Source of the DNA: Acidimicrobiaceae bacterium
GTDB taxonomy: Bacteria; Actinomycetota; Acidimicrobiia; Acidimicrobiales; Ilumatobacteraceae
Assembly (NCBI GenBank): GCA_020637295.1
Contig: JACJWF010000001.1
Coordinates: forward strand, 620,001-684,000
Length of the DNA stretch: 64,000 nucleotides
Direction: 5' to 3'
Position numbers and translations under genes: made by a program. Shown piece by piece: positions 17,275-25,354 of the stretch (position 1 is the stretch's first letter; the number at the start of each line of letters is the position of its first letter). The notes below the pieces were generated by a model that was given only the letters and a program-made list of their open reading frames with translations, did no database searches and had not been told where the DNA came from.

Positions 17275-18285
17275 ATGACCGACCTGACCACCACCACCTA
17301 CCTTGGCCTCCACCTGCGCAGCCCGCTGGTGGCATCGGCCGGCCCGCTCACCGGGAACCCGGCGATGTGGGAGCGCCTGGAAGCCGCCGGCGCGGCGGCC
17401 ATCGTGCTGCCGTCGCTGTTCGAGGAGGAGATCGAGCAGGAGGCCTTCGCCCGCTCGTTCGCGATCGAGCACGGCGCCGACGTGTACGGCGAGGCACTCA
17501 GCTACCTGCCGGACCTGCCCATGCCCGACGTCGGCCCCGCCCACCACCTGACCCTCGTGGAGCAGGCGCGCGAGCGGCTGTCCATCCCCGTCATCGCCAG
17601 CCTCAACGGCACCAGCCCCGGTGGCTGGGTGCGCTACGCGCGGCATCTGGCGGACGCCGGCGCCAACGCCATCGAGCTCAACGTGTACGACATCGTCGTC
17701 GACCCGGCCATGTCGTCCGCGGAGGTGGAGGAGCGCTACGTGGAGCTGGTGGAGGCCGTGCGCGCCGAGGTCGACGTGCCGATCGCCGTGAAGCTGGGCC
17801 CGTGGTTCAGCGCGCTGGGCAACCTGGCCGTCCGCCTGCAGGCCGCCGGGGCCGACGGGCTGGTGCTGTTCAACCGCCTGTACCAGCCGGACATCGACCT
17901 GGACACCCTGGAAGTCGTGCCCCGGCTGGCGCTCAGCACCTCGGCCGAGACCCGGCTGCCGTTGCACTGGATCGCCAACCTCTACGGCAACGTCGACTGC
18001 TCGCTGGCTGCCACCAGCGGGGTGCATGACGGCGCCGACGCGCTGAAGCTGCTGCTGGCCGGCGCGGACGTGGTGATGACGACGTCCTCTCTGCTGAAGC
18101 ACGGGCCGGAGCACCTGGCGGTGGTCGAGCGGTTCATCCGTGAGTGGATGGAGGAGCGGGACTACGAAAGCGTCGGCGAGCTGCGCGGCAGTGTCAGCCG
18201 TCGCAATGTGGCCGACCCCCAGGTGTACGAGCGGCAGAACTACTACCAGGTGCTGCACAGCTGGGTGCCCGAGCGACCTCGGTAA
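17275..18285 (+). CDS. Dihydroorotate dehydrogenase-like TIM-barrel flavoprotein
   Basis: A 336-residue protein related to PyrD. TYLGLHLRSPLVASAGPLTG matches the N-terminal strand; IPVIASLNGTSPGGWVRYA and ANAIELNVYDI replace the usual substrate loop; VPIAVKLGPWFSALGNLA has the FMN-contacting lysine; GADVVMTTSSLLKHGP is near the FMN phosphate site. The active-site loop Ser/Cys of true dihydroorotate dehydrogenases is not evident. GGGGGACAACC upstream of ATG 17275 is a good ribosome-binding site. Position directly behind nifJ suggests a redox role with PFOR; it may accept electrons from ferredoxin or reduce another pyrimidine-like substrate. Confidence 0.85.
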   Translation: MTDLTTTTYLGLHLRSPLVASAGPLTGNPAMWERLEAAGAAAIVLPSLFEEEIEQEAFARSFAIEHGADVYGEALSYLPDLPMPDVGPAHHLTLVEQARERLSIPVIASLNGTSPGGWVRYARHLADAGANAIELNVYDIVVDPAMSSAEVEERYVELVEAVRAEVDVPIAVKLGPWFSALGNLAVRLQAAGADGLVLFNRLYQPDIDLDTLEVVPRLALSTSAETRLPLHWIANLYGNVDCSLAATSGVHDGADALKLLLAGADVVMTTSSLLKHGPEHLAVVERFIREWMEERDYESVGELRGSVSRRNVADPQVYERQNYYQVLHSWVPERPR

Positions 18286-18288
18286 GTT
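18283..18288 (+). promoter_or_regulatory. Possible leaderless -10 element (TAAGTT) for the VIT1-like gene
   Basis: TAAGTT overlaps the stop codon of the DHOD-like gene and ends 8 nt before ATG 18297. Confidence 0.4.
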
Positions 18289-18296
18289 GTGACCTC

Positions 18297-18992
18297 ATGG
18301 CGAAGCATCGGGAGGGGCACTACACCCACCGCATCGGCTGGCTACGGGCGATGGTCCTCGGGGCCAACGACGGGATCATCTCCACCGCGGCGCTGCTGCT
18401 CGGCATGGCCGCCGCGGACGCGTCCCGCTCCACGCTGCTGACGGCAGGGATGGCCGGGTTGGTGGCCGGGGCCATCAGCATGGCACTGGGGGAGTACGTG
18501 TCCGTGGCGTCGCAGCGCGACACCGAGCGCAGCGACATCGCCAAGGAGAAGTGGGAGCTCGAGCACCTCGCCGACCACGAGTTGGAGGAACTGGCCGGCA
18601 TCTACCGCTCCAAGGGGCTGTCTGCCGAGCTGGCCCAACAGGTGGCGGTGCAACTCACCGAGCACGACGCGCTCACCGCGCACCTGCGTGACGAGTTGGG
18701 CATCGATCAGGAGGACCTTGCCCAGCCGCTGGTGGCCGCCGGCAGTTCGGCCATCGCGTTCGGCATCGGCGCGGCGGTTCCCCTCGTGGCTGCCGCGCTT
18801 GCCGGCTTCTCCGCCCGCATCGGCGTGATCCTCGGTGTGTCCGTCGTGGCGCTGGTGGTGCTCGGCTTCACCGGGGCCCGGGCCGGTGGCGCGCCGCCCG
18901 CCAAGCCGATCGCCCGGGTGGTGACCGGCGGCGTGGCCGCGATGGCCATCACGATGCTGGTCGGCAAGCTCTTCGGTGCCGCGGTGTCGTGA
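18297..18992 (+). CDS. VIT1/CCC1-family iron/manganese transporter
   Basis: A 231-residue integral membrane protein. HYTHRIGWLRAMVLGANDGIISTAALLLGMAAA is the hallmark first helix of VIT/CCC1 proteins (GANDG). A second helix (AGLVAGAISMALGEYVSVASQRDTE) has the conserved GEYVSV motif, then a cytoplasmic metal-binding region rich in Glu/His (ELEHLADHELEELAGIY), and three further hydrophobic segments. Members export Fe2+ or Mn2+ from the cytosol by proton exchange. It overlaps the flavoenzyme gene by 4 bases (GTGA). Confidence 0.9.
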   Translation: MAKHREGHYTHRIGWLRAMVLGANDGIISTAALLLGMAAADASRSTLLTAGMAGLVAGAISMALGEYVSVASQRDTERSDIAKEKWELEHLADHELEELAGIYRSKGLSAELAQQVAVQLTEHDALTAHLRDELGIDQEDLAQPLVAAGSSAIAFGIGAAVPLVAAALAGFSARIGVILGVSVVALVVLGFTGARAGGAPPAKPIARVVTGGVAAMAITMLVGKLFGAAVS

Positions 18993-20296
18993 GCCTCGAG
19001 GCCGGCGCTGACGCCGTCGTCATCGGGGCGGGGGTCATCGGCAGCGCGGTCGCGCTGGAGTTGGCGCGTGGCGGTCGCTCCGTGGTCGTGCTGGATGCCG
19101 GTCCGGCGCCGGGCAGTGGGTCCACCAGCGCGTCGTCGTCGATCATCCGTTTCAGCTACTCCACCTACGACGCGGTGCTCACCGCATGGGAGGCCGCCGC
19201 GGCCTGGACGGACTGGGCCGGGTTCCTCGGCGGCGACGACCCCGACGGGATGGCGCGGTTCATCCGCACCGGAATGGTGGTGGTGCGAACGCCGGGCGAC
19301 AACACGGACCGCATCGCCCGGCTGTGGGACGACATCGGCATCACCTACCACTGGCTGGATGCCGAGGGGCTGCAGCGGATGATGCCGGGGGTGGACGCCG
19401 GGGCGTACCACCCGCCCAGCCGGCCGGAGGACCCCCGCTTCGTGGCGGACGCCGCAGGACCGCTCTCCGCCCTCTTCGAGCCGGAGTCCGGCTTCATCGA
19501 CGACCCGGCGCTGGCGGCCCGCAACCTGGCCGGCGCGGCCCGCCGGCACGGCGCCGTGGTGCGCCTGCGCACCCGGGTCACCGGCGTGGAGGTGGCGCGC
19601 GGGCGGATCGCAGGAGTCTGCCTCGACGGCGGTGAGGTGTTGCGGGCGCCGGTCGTGGTGAACGCCGCCGGGCCGCACAGCGCGCTGGTCAGTGCGATGG
19701 TGGGTGAGGACCTCGGCATGCGCCTGGGGCATCGCCCGCTGCGTCAGGAGGTCTTCATCGTGCCGGCGCCGACAGGGCTGCGCCTGGAGGACGGCATGCC
19801 AACGCTGGCCGACATGGACATCGGCCAGTACCTGCGGCCGCAGGTCGGCGGAACCTGGCTGGTCGGCGGCACCGAGCCGGAGTGCGACGAGCTGCACTGG
19901 GTGGACGACCCGGACACGATGGAGCCCTACCCGACGGTGGAGCAGTACGAGACGTCCATGCTGCGACTGGCCAAGCGGATGCCCGCGTTCGGCGTGCCGC
20001 ACCGGATGGCGGGGCTGGCCGCGCTGTACGACGTGGCGGACGACTGGGTGCCGTTCTACGACCGCACCGACGTGCCCGGGTTCTACCTGGCCTGCGGCAC
20101 GAGCGGGAACCAGTTCAAGAACGCGCCGATGGCCGGCCGGTTCCTCGCCGCGATCATCGATCACGAGGCGGTCGGCGGGAACCACGACGAGCAGCCGGTG
20201 CAGGTGGTGGGGCAGCGCACGGGGCGCACGATCGACCTGGCGGCCTTCTCCCGCCGCCGCGACCCGGCGGCGACCAGCGGGACCGTCATGGGCTGA
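18989..20296 (+). CDS. FAD-dependent amine/amino-acid oxidoreductase (DAO family)
   Basis: A 435-residue flavoprotein. AVVIGAGVIGSAVALELARGG at residues 9-29 is the dinucleotide-binding GxGxxG motif; SSSIIRFSY resembles the covalent-flavin/active-site region of sarcosine oxidase-like enzymes; the C-terminal GFYLACGTSGNQFKNAPMAGR is the second FAD-contact motif. Family members oxidise sarcosine, dimethylglycine, glycine or D-amino acids. The GTG start overlaps the transporter stop. Methylated-amine substrates would fit the betaine-like genes elsewhere in the window, but that is inference. Confidence 0.88.
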   Translation: MSLEAGADAVVIGAGVIGSAVALELARGGRSVVVLDAGPAPGSGSTSASSSIIRFSYSTYDAVLTAWEAAAAWTDWAGFLGGDDPDGMARFIRTGMVVVRTPGDNTDRIARLWDDIGITYHWLDAEGLQRMMPGVDAGAYHPPSRPEDPRFVADAAGPLSALFEPESGFIDDPALAARNLAGAARRHGAVVRLRTRVTGVEVARGRIAGVCLDGGEVLRAPVVVNAAGPHSALVSAMVGEDLGMRLGHRPLRQEVFIVPAPTGLRLEDGMPTLADMDIGQYLRPQVGGTWLVGGTEPECDELHWVDDPDTMEPYPTVEQYETSMLRLAKRMPAFGVPHRMAGLAALYDVADDWVPFYDRTDVPGFYLACGTSGNQFKNAPMAGRFLAAIIDHEAVGGNHDEQPVQVVGQRTGRTIDLAAFSRRRDPAATSGTVMG

Positions 20297-20299
20297 ACA

Positions 20300-20333
20300 C
20301 ACTTCTGGACAAACCGTCCAGAAGTGCTACGAT
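20300..20333 (+). promoter_or_regulatory. TetR operator overlapping a leaderless promoter
   Basis: CACTTCTGGAC (20300-20310), 5 bp, GTCCAGAAGTG (20316-20326) is a perfect 11-bp inverted repeat. TGGACA (20306-20311) is a -35, TACGAT (20328-20333) a -10 with a 16-bp spacer, and ATG 20342 follows 8 nt later. A dimer bound here would cover the -35 and spacer, so the TetR gene immediately downstream probably represses itself and the ferredoxin-P450 genes. Confidence 0.8.
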
Positions 20334-20341
20334 CCCCGGCG

Positions 20342-21004
20342 ATGACCGGGGGGACCATCGAGTTGGGGGCAGCGCCCGTGGTGCGTGCCGATCCGCGCGT
20401 GCGCCGCACGCATCTCGCCCTGCACGAGGCGATGGTGGCGCTGTGCCTGGCGGATGGCTACCGCGCCGTCACGGTGGACCAGTTGGTGGAGCGCGCCGGG
20501 GTCACCCGGGCCACCTTCTACACCCACTTCCGCGACAAGGAGCACCTGCTGCTGGCCATCGCCGAGCAGGTGGTTCGCGACGTGCTGGAGCGCTTCGGCC
20601 AGGCCGGCACGGACCGCCTGTTGATGCTGTTCGAGGATGCCGAGCAGCAGCCCGATCGGCTGCGCCTGGTGCTGCGCGGCGAGGGCGACGGGGTGGCCCT
20701 CCGGCGCTTCACCGACGAGGTGGCAGCCGTGGTGGACGAGGTGGACCGCGCCGCCCTGGCCGACGGCATGCCGCCCCTGGTGGCCGACCCCGAGTTGGCC
20801 GTGCGGGCGTTCACCGGCCAGGTCGTGGAGGTGCTGCGCTGGTGGATCGAAGCCGGTGCCGCCGGTCGCCAGCGCCCGGCGCGCGACGACGTCGTGCTCC
20901 AACTCCGCCGCCTCGCCGTGCAAGGTCGCACCACCCCCGCCGACCCCCGCCGCCGGCCCCCGTTCCTCATCACATCCGACCATCCCACGAGGAGTACGTC
21001 ATGA
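20342..21004 (+). CDS. TetR-family repressor of the ferredoxin-P450 operon
   Basis: A 220-residue regulator. RRTHLALHEAMVALCLADGYRAVTVDQLVERAGVTRATFYTHFRDKEHLL (about residues 22-71) is a typical TetR helix-turn-helix domain; the remaining helices form the ligand-binding domain. ATG 20342 is chosen because it lies 8 nt after the TACGAT -10; a GTG at 20324 lies inside the operator. The stop overlaps the ferredoxin ATG (ATGA). An inducer that is the P450 substrate or product is likely but unknown. Confidence 0.92.
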   Translation: MTGGTIELGAAPVVRADPRVRRTHLALHEAMVALCLADGYRAVTVDQLVERAGVTRATFYTHFRDKEHLLLAIAEQVVRDVLERFGQAGTDRLLMLFEDAEQQPDRLRLVLRGEGDGVALRRFTDEVAAVVDEVDRAALADGMPPLVADPELAVRAFTGQVVEVLRWWIEAGAAGRQRPARDDVVLQLRRLAVQGRTTPADPRRRPPFLITSDHPTRSTS

Positions 21005-21195
21005 AAGTCCGCGTCAACGACGGCGCCTGCCACGGTCACCAGATGTGCGCGATCGCCGCGCCCGAGGTGTTCGGCAGCGACGACTACGGCAACGCCGTGG
21101 TGCTGATCGAGGGGGACCTCCCCGCCGACCTGGAAGCCAAGGCCCGGCGTGCCGAGGGCAACTGCCCCGAGCGCGCCATCACCATCGAGGAGTGA
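21001..21195 (+). CDS. P450-type single-cluster ferredoxin
   Basis: A 64-residue ferredoxin of the kind that feeds bacterial P450s. The ligands are C10 and C16 in CHGHQMC plus the cysteine in GNCPERAI; the second position of the usual four-Cys CxxCxxC motif is His/Gln, so a [3Fe-4S] cluster is expected. It overlaps the TetR stop by 4 bases and ends 2 nt before the P450 start. It is the only dedicated P450 redox partner in the window and might serve several of the five P450s. Confidence 0.93.
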   Translation: MKVRVNDGACHGHQMCAIAAPEVFGSDDYGNAVVLIEGDLPADLEAKARRAEGNCPERAITIEE

Positions 21196-21197
21196 GC

Positions 21198-22394
21198 ATG
21201 AGCGTCACCGACCCGCTGACCGACTACGACATCTTCGACCGCGACTACGTGCTCGACCCGTTCCCCGTGCAGGAGGCGATCCGCGAGTCCGGCTGCCCGA
21301 TCGCTCACACGGAACGGTGGGGTGGCTCGTGGCTGCCCACCCGCTACGAGGACGTGGTGGCCCTGGCCCAGGAGTACGAGACGTTCACGTCCCGCCAGAT
21401 CCTGGTGACGGCACCGCCGCCGCAGCAGGCCGAGGGCGCCTACGCCGGGGTGGCCGCCCCGCCGATCAGCAGCGACCCGCCGGAGCACCACTGGCACCGC
21501 CGGCTGATCCTGCCGTTCTTCGCCCCGCAGGCCGTGGCGAAGTACGAGGAGGGCACCCGCGACCTGTGCAACCAGTTGATCGACCGGTTCGTCGAGTCCG
21601 GCGAGGGCGACGCCGCGGCGGACTATGCGCAGCAGATCCCCGTGCGGGTGATCGCCACGATGCTCGGCGTGCCCACCGACCTGTCGGACACGTTCACCGG
21701 CTGGGTGCGCGGCGTGCTCGAGGCCGGCCTGACGGACCCGAAGATCCGCCTGGAGTCGCGGATGAAGATCCTCGACTACTTCAAGGAGCAGATCGAGGAC
21801 CGCAAGGCCAACCCGCGGGAGAACGACCTCATCACCACCCTGCTGAACAGCGAGGTGGACGGCCAGAAGGTGCCGGAGGAGTACGTGCACGGGGTGTGCA
21901 ACCTGATGCTGGTGGCTGGGGTGGACACCACCTGGTCGGCCATCGGTGCGTCGTTGTGGCACCTGGCCCAGCACCCCGAGCACCGCCGCCAGTTGCGCGA
22001 GAACCCGGATCTGTGGCCGATGGCCATCGAGGAGCTGCTGCGGGCGTACGCCCCGGTCACGATGGCGCGGCTGGTGGACCACGACGTGGAGTTCCAAGGC
22101 TGCCCGATGAAGGCGGGGGACCGCGTGCTGATGGCCTTCCCGGCCGCCAACCGCGATCCCCGGCAGTTCGAGAACCCGGACGAGGTCATCCTCGACCGCG
22201 AGCACAACCGCCATGTGGCCTTCGGCGCCGGCATCCATCGCTGCGCCGGCTCCAACCTGGCTCGGCTGGAGCTGCGGGTGGCCCTGCAGACCTGGCTGGC
22301 GCGGATCCCCGAGTTCGAACTGGTGGACCCCGAGAGCGTCACGTGGGCGGGCGGGCAGGTGCGCGGGCCGCGCATCTGCAAGGTGCGCTTCTGA
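21198..22394 (+). CDS. Cytochrome P450 (ferredoxin-linked)
   Basis: A 398-residue P450. The I-helix has AGVDTT in place of the usual AGHET, EELLRAY supplies ExxR, and FGAGIHRCAGSNLARLE contains haem-ligand C349. HWHRRLILPFFAPQAV is the C-helix haem-propionate region. AGVDTT keeps the acid-threonine pair needed for oxygen activation. It is the third gene of the autoregulated TetR-ferredoxin-P450 operon, and its expression should follow the TetR ligand. Substrate unknown; small terpenoids or fatty acids are common for such enzymes. Confidence 0.94.
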   Translation: MSVTDPLTDYDIFDRDYVLDPFPVQEAIRESGCPIAHTERWGGSWLPTRYEDVVALAQEYETFTSRQILVTAPPPQQAEGAYAGVAAPPISSDPPEHHWHRRLILPFFAPQAVAKYEEGTRDLCNQLIDRFVESGEGDAAADYAQQIPVRVIATMLGVPTDLSDTFTGWVRGVLEAGLTDPKIRLESRMKILDYFKEQIEDRKANPRENDLITTLLNSEVDGQKVPEEYVHGVCNLMLVAGVDTTWSAIGASLWHLAQHPEHRRQLRENPDLWPMAIEELLRAYAPVTMARLVDHDVEFQGCPMKAGDRVLMAFPAANRDPRQFENPDEVILDREHNRHVAFGAGIHRCAGSNLARLELRVALQTWLARIPEFELVDPESVTWAGGQVRGPRICKVRF

Positions 22395-22399
22395 CCCAC

Positions 22400-22405
22400 T
22401 ACCGT
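22400..22405 (+). promoter_or_regulatory. Leaderless -10 element (TACCGT) for the dioxygenase gene
   Basis: TACCGT ends 7 nt before ATG 22413, so the dioxygenase has its own promoter as well as any readthrough from the P450 operon. Confidence 0.5.
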
Positions 22406-22412
22406 TCGGCCC

Positions 22413-23510
22413 ATGCCGTCCATTGCCACGCTCAGCCCGGGTGACCTCTCGCTGGAGGTCACGTGGTCCGACGGGGTCACGTCCCGCTACCCGTGGTTGT
22501 GGCTGCGCGACCACGCCCACGACGAGGACACCCTGCACCCGGTCACCCAGCAGCGCCAGCTGTTCACCGCGCGCGTGCCACGCGGGCTGCGCGGTCTCAG
22601 CACGGAACTCGTCGGCGACGACCTGGTGGTGACGTGGGACGTGCTGGAGCCGCCGTCCTGCCTGCCCGTCGCCTTCCTCGCCCGGTACCGCCTGCCGCGG
22701 GCGGCTCGGGCCGCGGTGGACGTGCCGGTCACACTGTGGAACTCCTCCCTGGCCACGCCCACGGTGGAGTACGCCGCGGTGATGAACACCGAGGCGGGGG
22801 TGGCGCAGTGGTTGGGCCGCACCCTGCAGTACGGGTTCTGCATCGTCACCGGCACGCCGGCCACCGCAGGGGCGACAGAGGAGTTGATCCACCGCGTCGG
22901 CTATGTCCGCGAGACCATCTTCGGCGGCTTCTGGGAGTTCACCGCCGACCTGGCCAAGGCGGACACCGCGTACACGACGCTGGAGCTCCGCGGCCACACC
23001 GACAGCACGTACAGCAACGACGCACCCGGTTGCCAGCTGTTGCACTGCCTGCTGTTCGAAGGGACAGGTGGGGAGAGCACCATGGTGGACGGCTTCGCCA
23101 TCGCCCGGCGGATGGAAGCCGAGGCGCCCGAGCTGTTCGAGGTGCTCAGCACGGTGGCCGTGCCCGGCCAGTACCTCGGCGACGGGTCGCACCTGATGGC
23201 GGCCCGCCCGGTGTTCCGCCACGACCACACGGGTCGGCTGGTGCAGGTGTCGTTCAACAACTACGACCGGGCGCCGTTCCTGCTGGACGAGGCGGACATG
23301 GTGGAGTTCTACGACGCCATCCGCCTGTTCGACGAGATCGCCAACGAGCCGACCATGCAGTGGCGCCACGTGCTGCAGCCGGGTGAGGCGATGCTGTTCG
23401 ACAACTGGCGGGTGCTGCACGGCCGCGCCGCGTACAGCGGGGTGCGGCGGATGTGTGGCGCCTACCTCAACCGCGAGGACGTCGAGAGCCGGTTGCGCCA
23501 GCTGCTCTGA
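22413..23510 (+). CDS. Gamma-butyrobetaine hydroxylase-like Fe(II)/2-oxoglutarate dioxygenase
   Basis: A 365-residue TauD/GBBH-type enzyme. The N-terminal ~95 residues are a GBBH-N-like domain (RYPWLWLRDHAHDEDTLHP), but the Cys residues that bind zinc in true GBBH are replaced, so that structural site is probably lost. The catalytic domain has RGHTDSTYSNDAPGCQLLHCL with the first His and Asp iron ligands, and DNWRVLHGRAAYSG with the distal His and 2-oxoglutarate Arg. Relatives hydroxylate gamma-butyrobetaine, trimethyllysine or trimethylaminoethylphosphonate. A quaternary-amine substrate is likely. A second relative is fused to an HD domain at 61768. Confidence 0.9.
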   Translation: MPSIATLSPGDLSLEVTWSDGVTSRYPWLWLRDHAHDEDTLHPVTQQRQLFTARVPRGLRGLSTELVGDDLVVTWDVLEPPSCLPVAFLARYRLPRAARAAVDVPVTLWNSSLATPTVEYAAVMNTEAGVAQWLGRTLQYGFCIVTGTPATAGATEELIHRVGYVRETIFGGFWEFTADLAKADTAYTTLELRGHTDSTYSNDAPGCQLLHCLLFEGTGGESTMVDGFAIARRMEAEAPELFEVLSTVAVPGQYLGDGSHLMAARPVFRHDHTGRLVQVSFNNYDRAPFLLDEADMVEFYDAIRLFDEIANEPTMQWRHVLQPGEAMLFDNWRVLHGRAAYSGVRRMCGAYLNREDVESRLRQLL

Positions 23511-23545
23511 CCTGGCCCCGGTGTGGGCGGCCGGTTGCGTGAGGC

Positions 23546-24184
23546 TCAGCCAGGGTCGAGCACGAGGTCGGCCGGGGCCGACGCGCTGGCGATGAGGCGG
23601 GCGTTCGGTTCGTCCACGTCGCGAACCCACGCGGCCGCGGCCGCGGGGGAGCGGCCATGGGCGACGTGCCGGGCCACCAGGCGCTCGGCCCGGACGGCGT
23701 CGTCGGGGGCGAGGAGCCAGCACTCGTCCAGCAGCGGCCGCACGTCCTCCCACCCTGTGCGTTGCAGCAGGAGGTAGTTGCCCTCCACGACCACCAGTCG
23801 GGCCGCGGCGGGGATGCGCAGGGCGCCGGCGATGGCGGCCTCCAGGTGGCGGTCGAAGCGGGGCGCCAGCACGTCGTGATCGGCGGCGCGGACGCGGCGC
23901 AGGGTTGCGACGAAGCCGTCGGCGTCGAACGTCTCGGGGGCGCCCTTGCGGTCGCCGAGGCCGAGGCGGGCGAGCTCCTCGTCGGCGAGGTGGAAGCCGT
24001 CCATCGGGAGGATGCAGGCGTCGACGCCACGGTGGGCGGCGAGGGCTGCGAGGGCGGCGGCAAGCGTGCTCTTGCCACTGCCGGGCGGGCCGGCGAGGCC
24101 GAGGACGGTGCGGCCGGGTGCGAGCAGGGTGCCGAGGCGGGCCGCGGCCGCAGGCGGCAGCCCCGGCGCAGGCGCCGGGCTCAC
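23546..24184 (-). CDS. Uridine kinase/FrcK-like P-loop kinase
   Basis: A 212-residue P-loop kinase. LGLAGPPGSGKSTLAAAL is the Walker A motif; ILPMDGFHLADEEL is the typical DGFH substrate loop of the uridine kinase/pantothenate kinase group; LVVVEGNYLLLQ is the Walker B/GNYL region. Start is GTG 24184, overlapping the sugar-kinase stop by 4 bases. The paralogue FrcK sits next to fructose transporters in rhizobia, and coupling to a PfkB kinase here fits a sugar- or nucleoside-phosphorylating role. No transporter gene is nearby. Confidence 0.83.
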   Translation of the reverse strand: MSPAPAPGLPPAAAARLGTLLAPGRTVLGLAGPPGSGKSTLAAALAALAAHRGVDACILPMDGFHLADEELARLGLGDRKGAPETFDADGFVATLRRVRAADHDVLAPRFDRHLEAAIAGALRIPAAARLVVVEGNYLLLQRTGWEDVRPLLDECWLLAPDDAVRAERLVARHVAHGRSPAAAAAWVRDVDEPNARLIASASAPADLVLDPG

Positions 24185-25098
24185 GCCCGCTGCCAGCGCT
24201 CGGAGAGTTGGTCGCGGCGGGGCGGTTCGGCACCGACCTGCTGGACGGTGAACGCTGCGACCTCCTGGGCGGCGTCCACGGCCTCCACCACGGCATGGTG
24301 GTCGGCCAGGTCGGCCACGCCGCGGCCGTGGTCCAGCCACCAGGCCAGGAAGGCGCCGCCGAAGCTGTCGCCGGCGCCGACGCTGTCCGCCACCCGCACC
24401 TGCCGGCCGGGCACCATCGTGGACTGGCCCTCGGTGACGGCCCACGCCCCCTCCCCGCCGGCGGTGACCAGCACGGCCTGCGGGCCGGACGCCGCCAGGG
24501 CATGGGCGTAGGACAGCGGGTCGGCGCCGGGGCACAGGTACTCGATGTCGTCGGTGCTCAGCTTGACGATGTGGGAGTGGCCGTAGAGGCCCTCGATGCG
24601 TTGCAGGTAGGTCTGCCGGTCGGCCACCACCCGTGGGCGGCAGTTGGGGTCCAGCAGCACCGGCACGTCGTCGGGCAGGGTGCGGATGTAGCGCTCGATG
24701 GTGGTGCCCATGGGTTCCAGCACCAGGCCGAGGGTGCCGGCGTGGACGGCGGTGGGCGTGGGCAGCGAGGTCGGCACATGGTCGAGGGCGGGGGCGGACG
24801 TGCCCTCGATGTAGAAGCGGTAGGTGGCCGCGCCGAGGTCGTCCAGTTCGGCAGCGGCCAGCGTGGTGGGTAGGTCGCAGCGGACGATGGCGGCGTTGTC
24901 CACCCCGTCGGCGAGGAGGTGCTCGAAGAGGCGGCTGCCGAAGCGGTCGACGCTGAGCGAGCCGAGGAAGGTGACCGGATGGCCGAGCCGGCCGATGGCC
25001 CGGGCGGCGTTGTACGGGCCGCCGCCGAGCTTCGCCGTGACCGAGCCGTCGGGGGCGATGAGCAGGTCGACGAGCGCTTCTCCGGCCACGACGATCAC
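24181..25098 (-). CDS. PfkB-family sugar kinase (fructokinase-like)
   Basis: A 305-residue ribokinase-fold enzyme. GGGPYNAARAIGRLG near residue 25 is the first PfkB signature with the sugar-binding site, and ADSVGAGDSFGGAFLAWW is the second with the catalytic Asp in GAGD. VHAGTLGLVLEPMG and LLDPNCRP resemble fructokinases rather than ribokinases. GTG 25098 is chosen because TAGCAT ends 6 nt upstream on the minus strand. It is translationally coupled to the FrcK-like kinase. Confidence 0.9.
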   Translation of the reverse strand: MIVVAGEALVDLLIAPDGSVTAKLGGGPYNAARAIGRLGHPVTFLGSLSVDRFGSRLFEHLLADGVDNAAIVRCDLPTTLAAAELDDLGAATYRFYIEGTSAPALDHVPTSLPTPTAVHAGTLGLVLEPMGTTIERYIRTLPDDVPVLLDPNCRPRVVADRQTYLQRIEGLYGHSHIVKLSTDDIEYLCPGADPLSYAHALAASGPQAVLVTAGGEGAWAVTEGQSTMVPGRQVRVADSVGAGDSFGGAFLAWWLDHGRGVADLADHHAVVEAVDAAQEVAAFTVQQVGAEPPRRDQLSERWQRA

Positions 25099-25104
25099 GG
25101 CGCC

Positions 25105-25110
25105 ATGCTA
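25105..25110 (-). promoter_or_regulatory. Leaderless -10 element (TAGCAT) for the sugar kinase
   Basis: On the minus strand TAGCAT ends 6 nt before GTG 25098. Confidence 0.5.
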
Positions 25111-25173
25111 CGGCGTGGTGCCCCGCCGAGACCCGTATCCCCCCGCCCGTCCCGTCCCGCCCCCTCCCTCCAC

Positions 25174-25306
25174 CCATCCGAGTGCTCACCCACACCCCGG
25201 GGTCGGAGTGAGCACCCGGTTGAAGCGTGGCACTCGGGTCGGGGGCGTGGCACTCGGGTCCGGGGTGTGGCACTCGGGTCGGGGGTGTGGCACTCGGATC
25301 AGGGTC
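25174..25306. repeat. Element family 2: inverted CCGAGTGC / GCACTCGG array with 20-bp period
   Basis: ATCCGAGTGCTCACC and a centre ACACCCCGGGGT precede four direct units of exactly 20 bp (25227, 25247, 25267, 25287), each GTGGCACTCGGRTC plus six variable bases. A longer relative lies at 51040-51233. The element fills the gap between the divergent sugar kinase and P450 genes. It is not coding. Confidence 0.88.
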
Positions 25307-25342
25307 AGGGCGGCGGGACGGCCCGGCGGGGCCGAGGGGACG

Positions 25343-25348
25343 TACCCT
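25343..25348 (+). promoter_or_regulatory. Leaderless -10 element (TACCCT) for the P450 at 25355
   Basis: TACCCT ends 6 nt before ATG 25355. Confidence 0.5.
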
Positions 25349-25354
25349 GGGCGC

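Noticed and set aside
14578..18258. A 1226-codon open frame antisense to nifJ
   Set aside because: It is the complement of a gene with unmistakable PFOR motifs; the product is low-complexity His/Gly/Arg-rich without any domain. Long antisense frames are expected at about 70% G+C.
25174..25306. CRISPR array
   Set aside because: Period is 20 bp with a conserved 14-bp core and only 6 variable bases; there are no 30-bp spacers and no cas genes.
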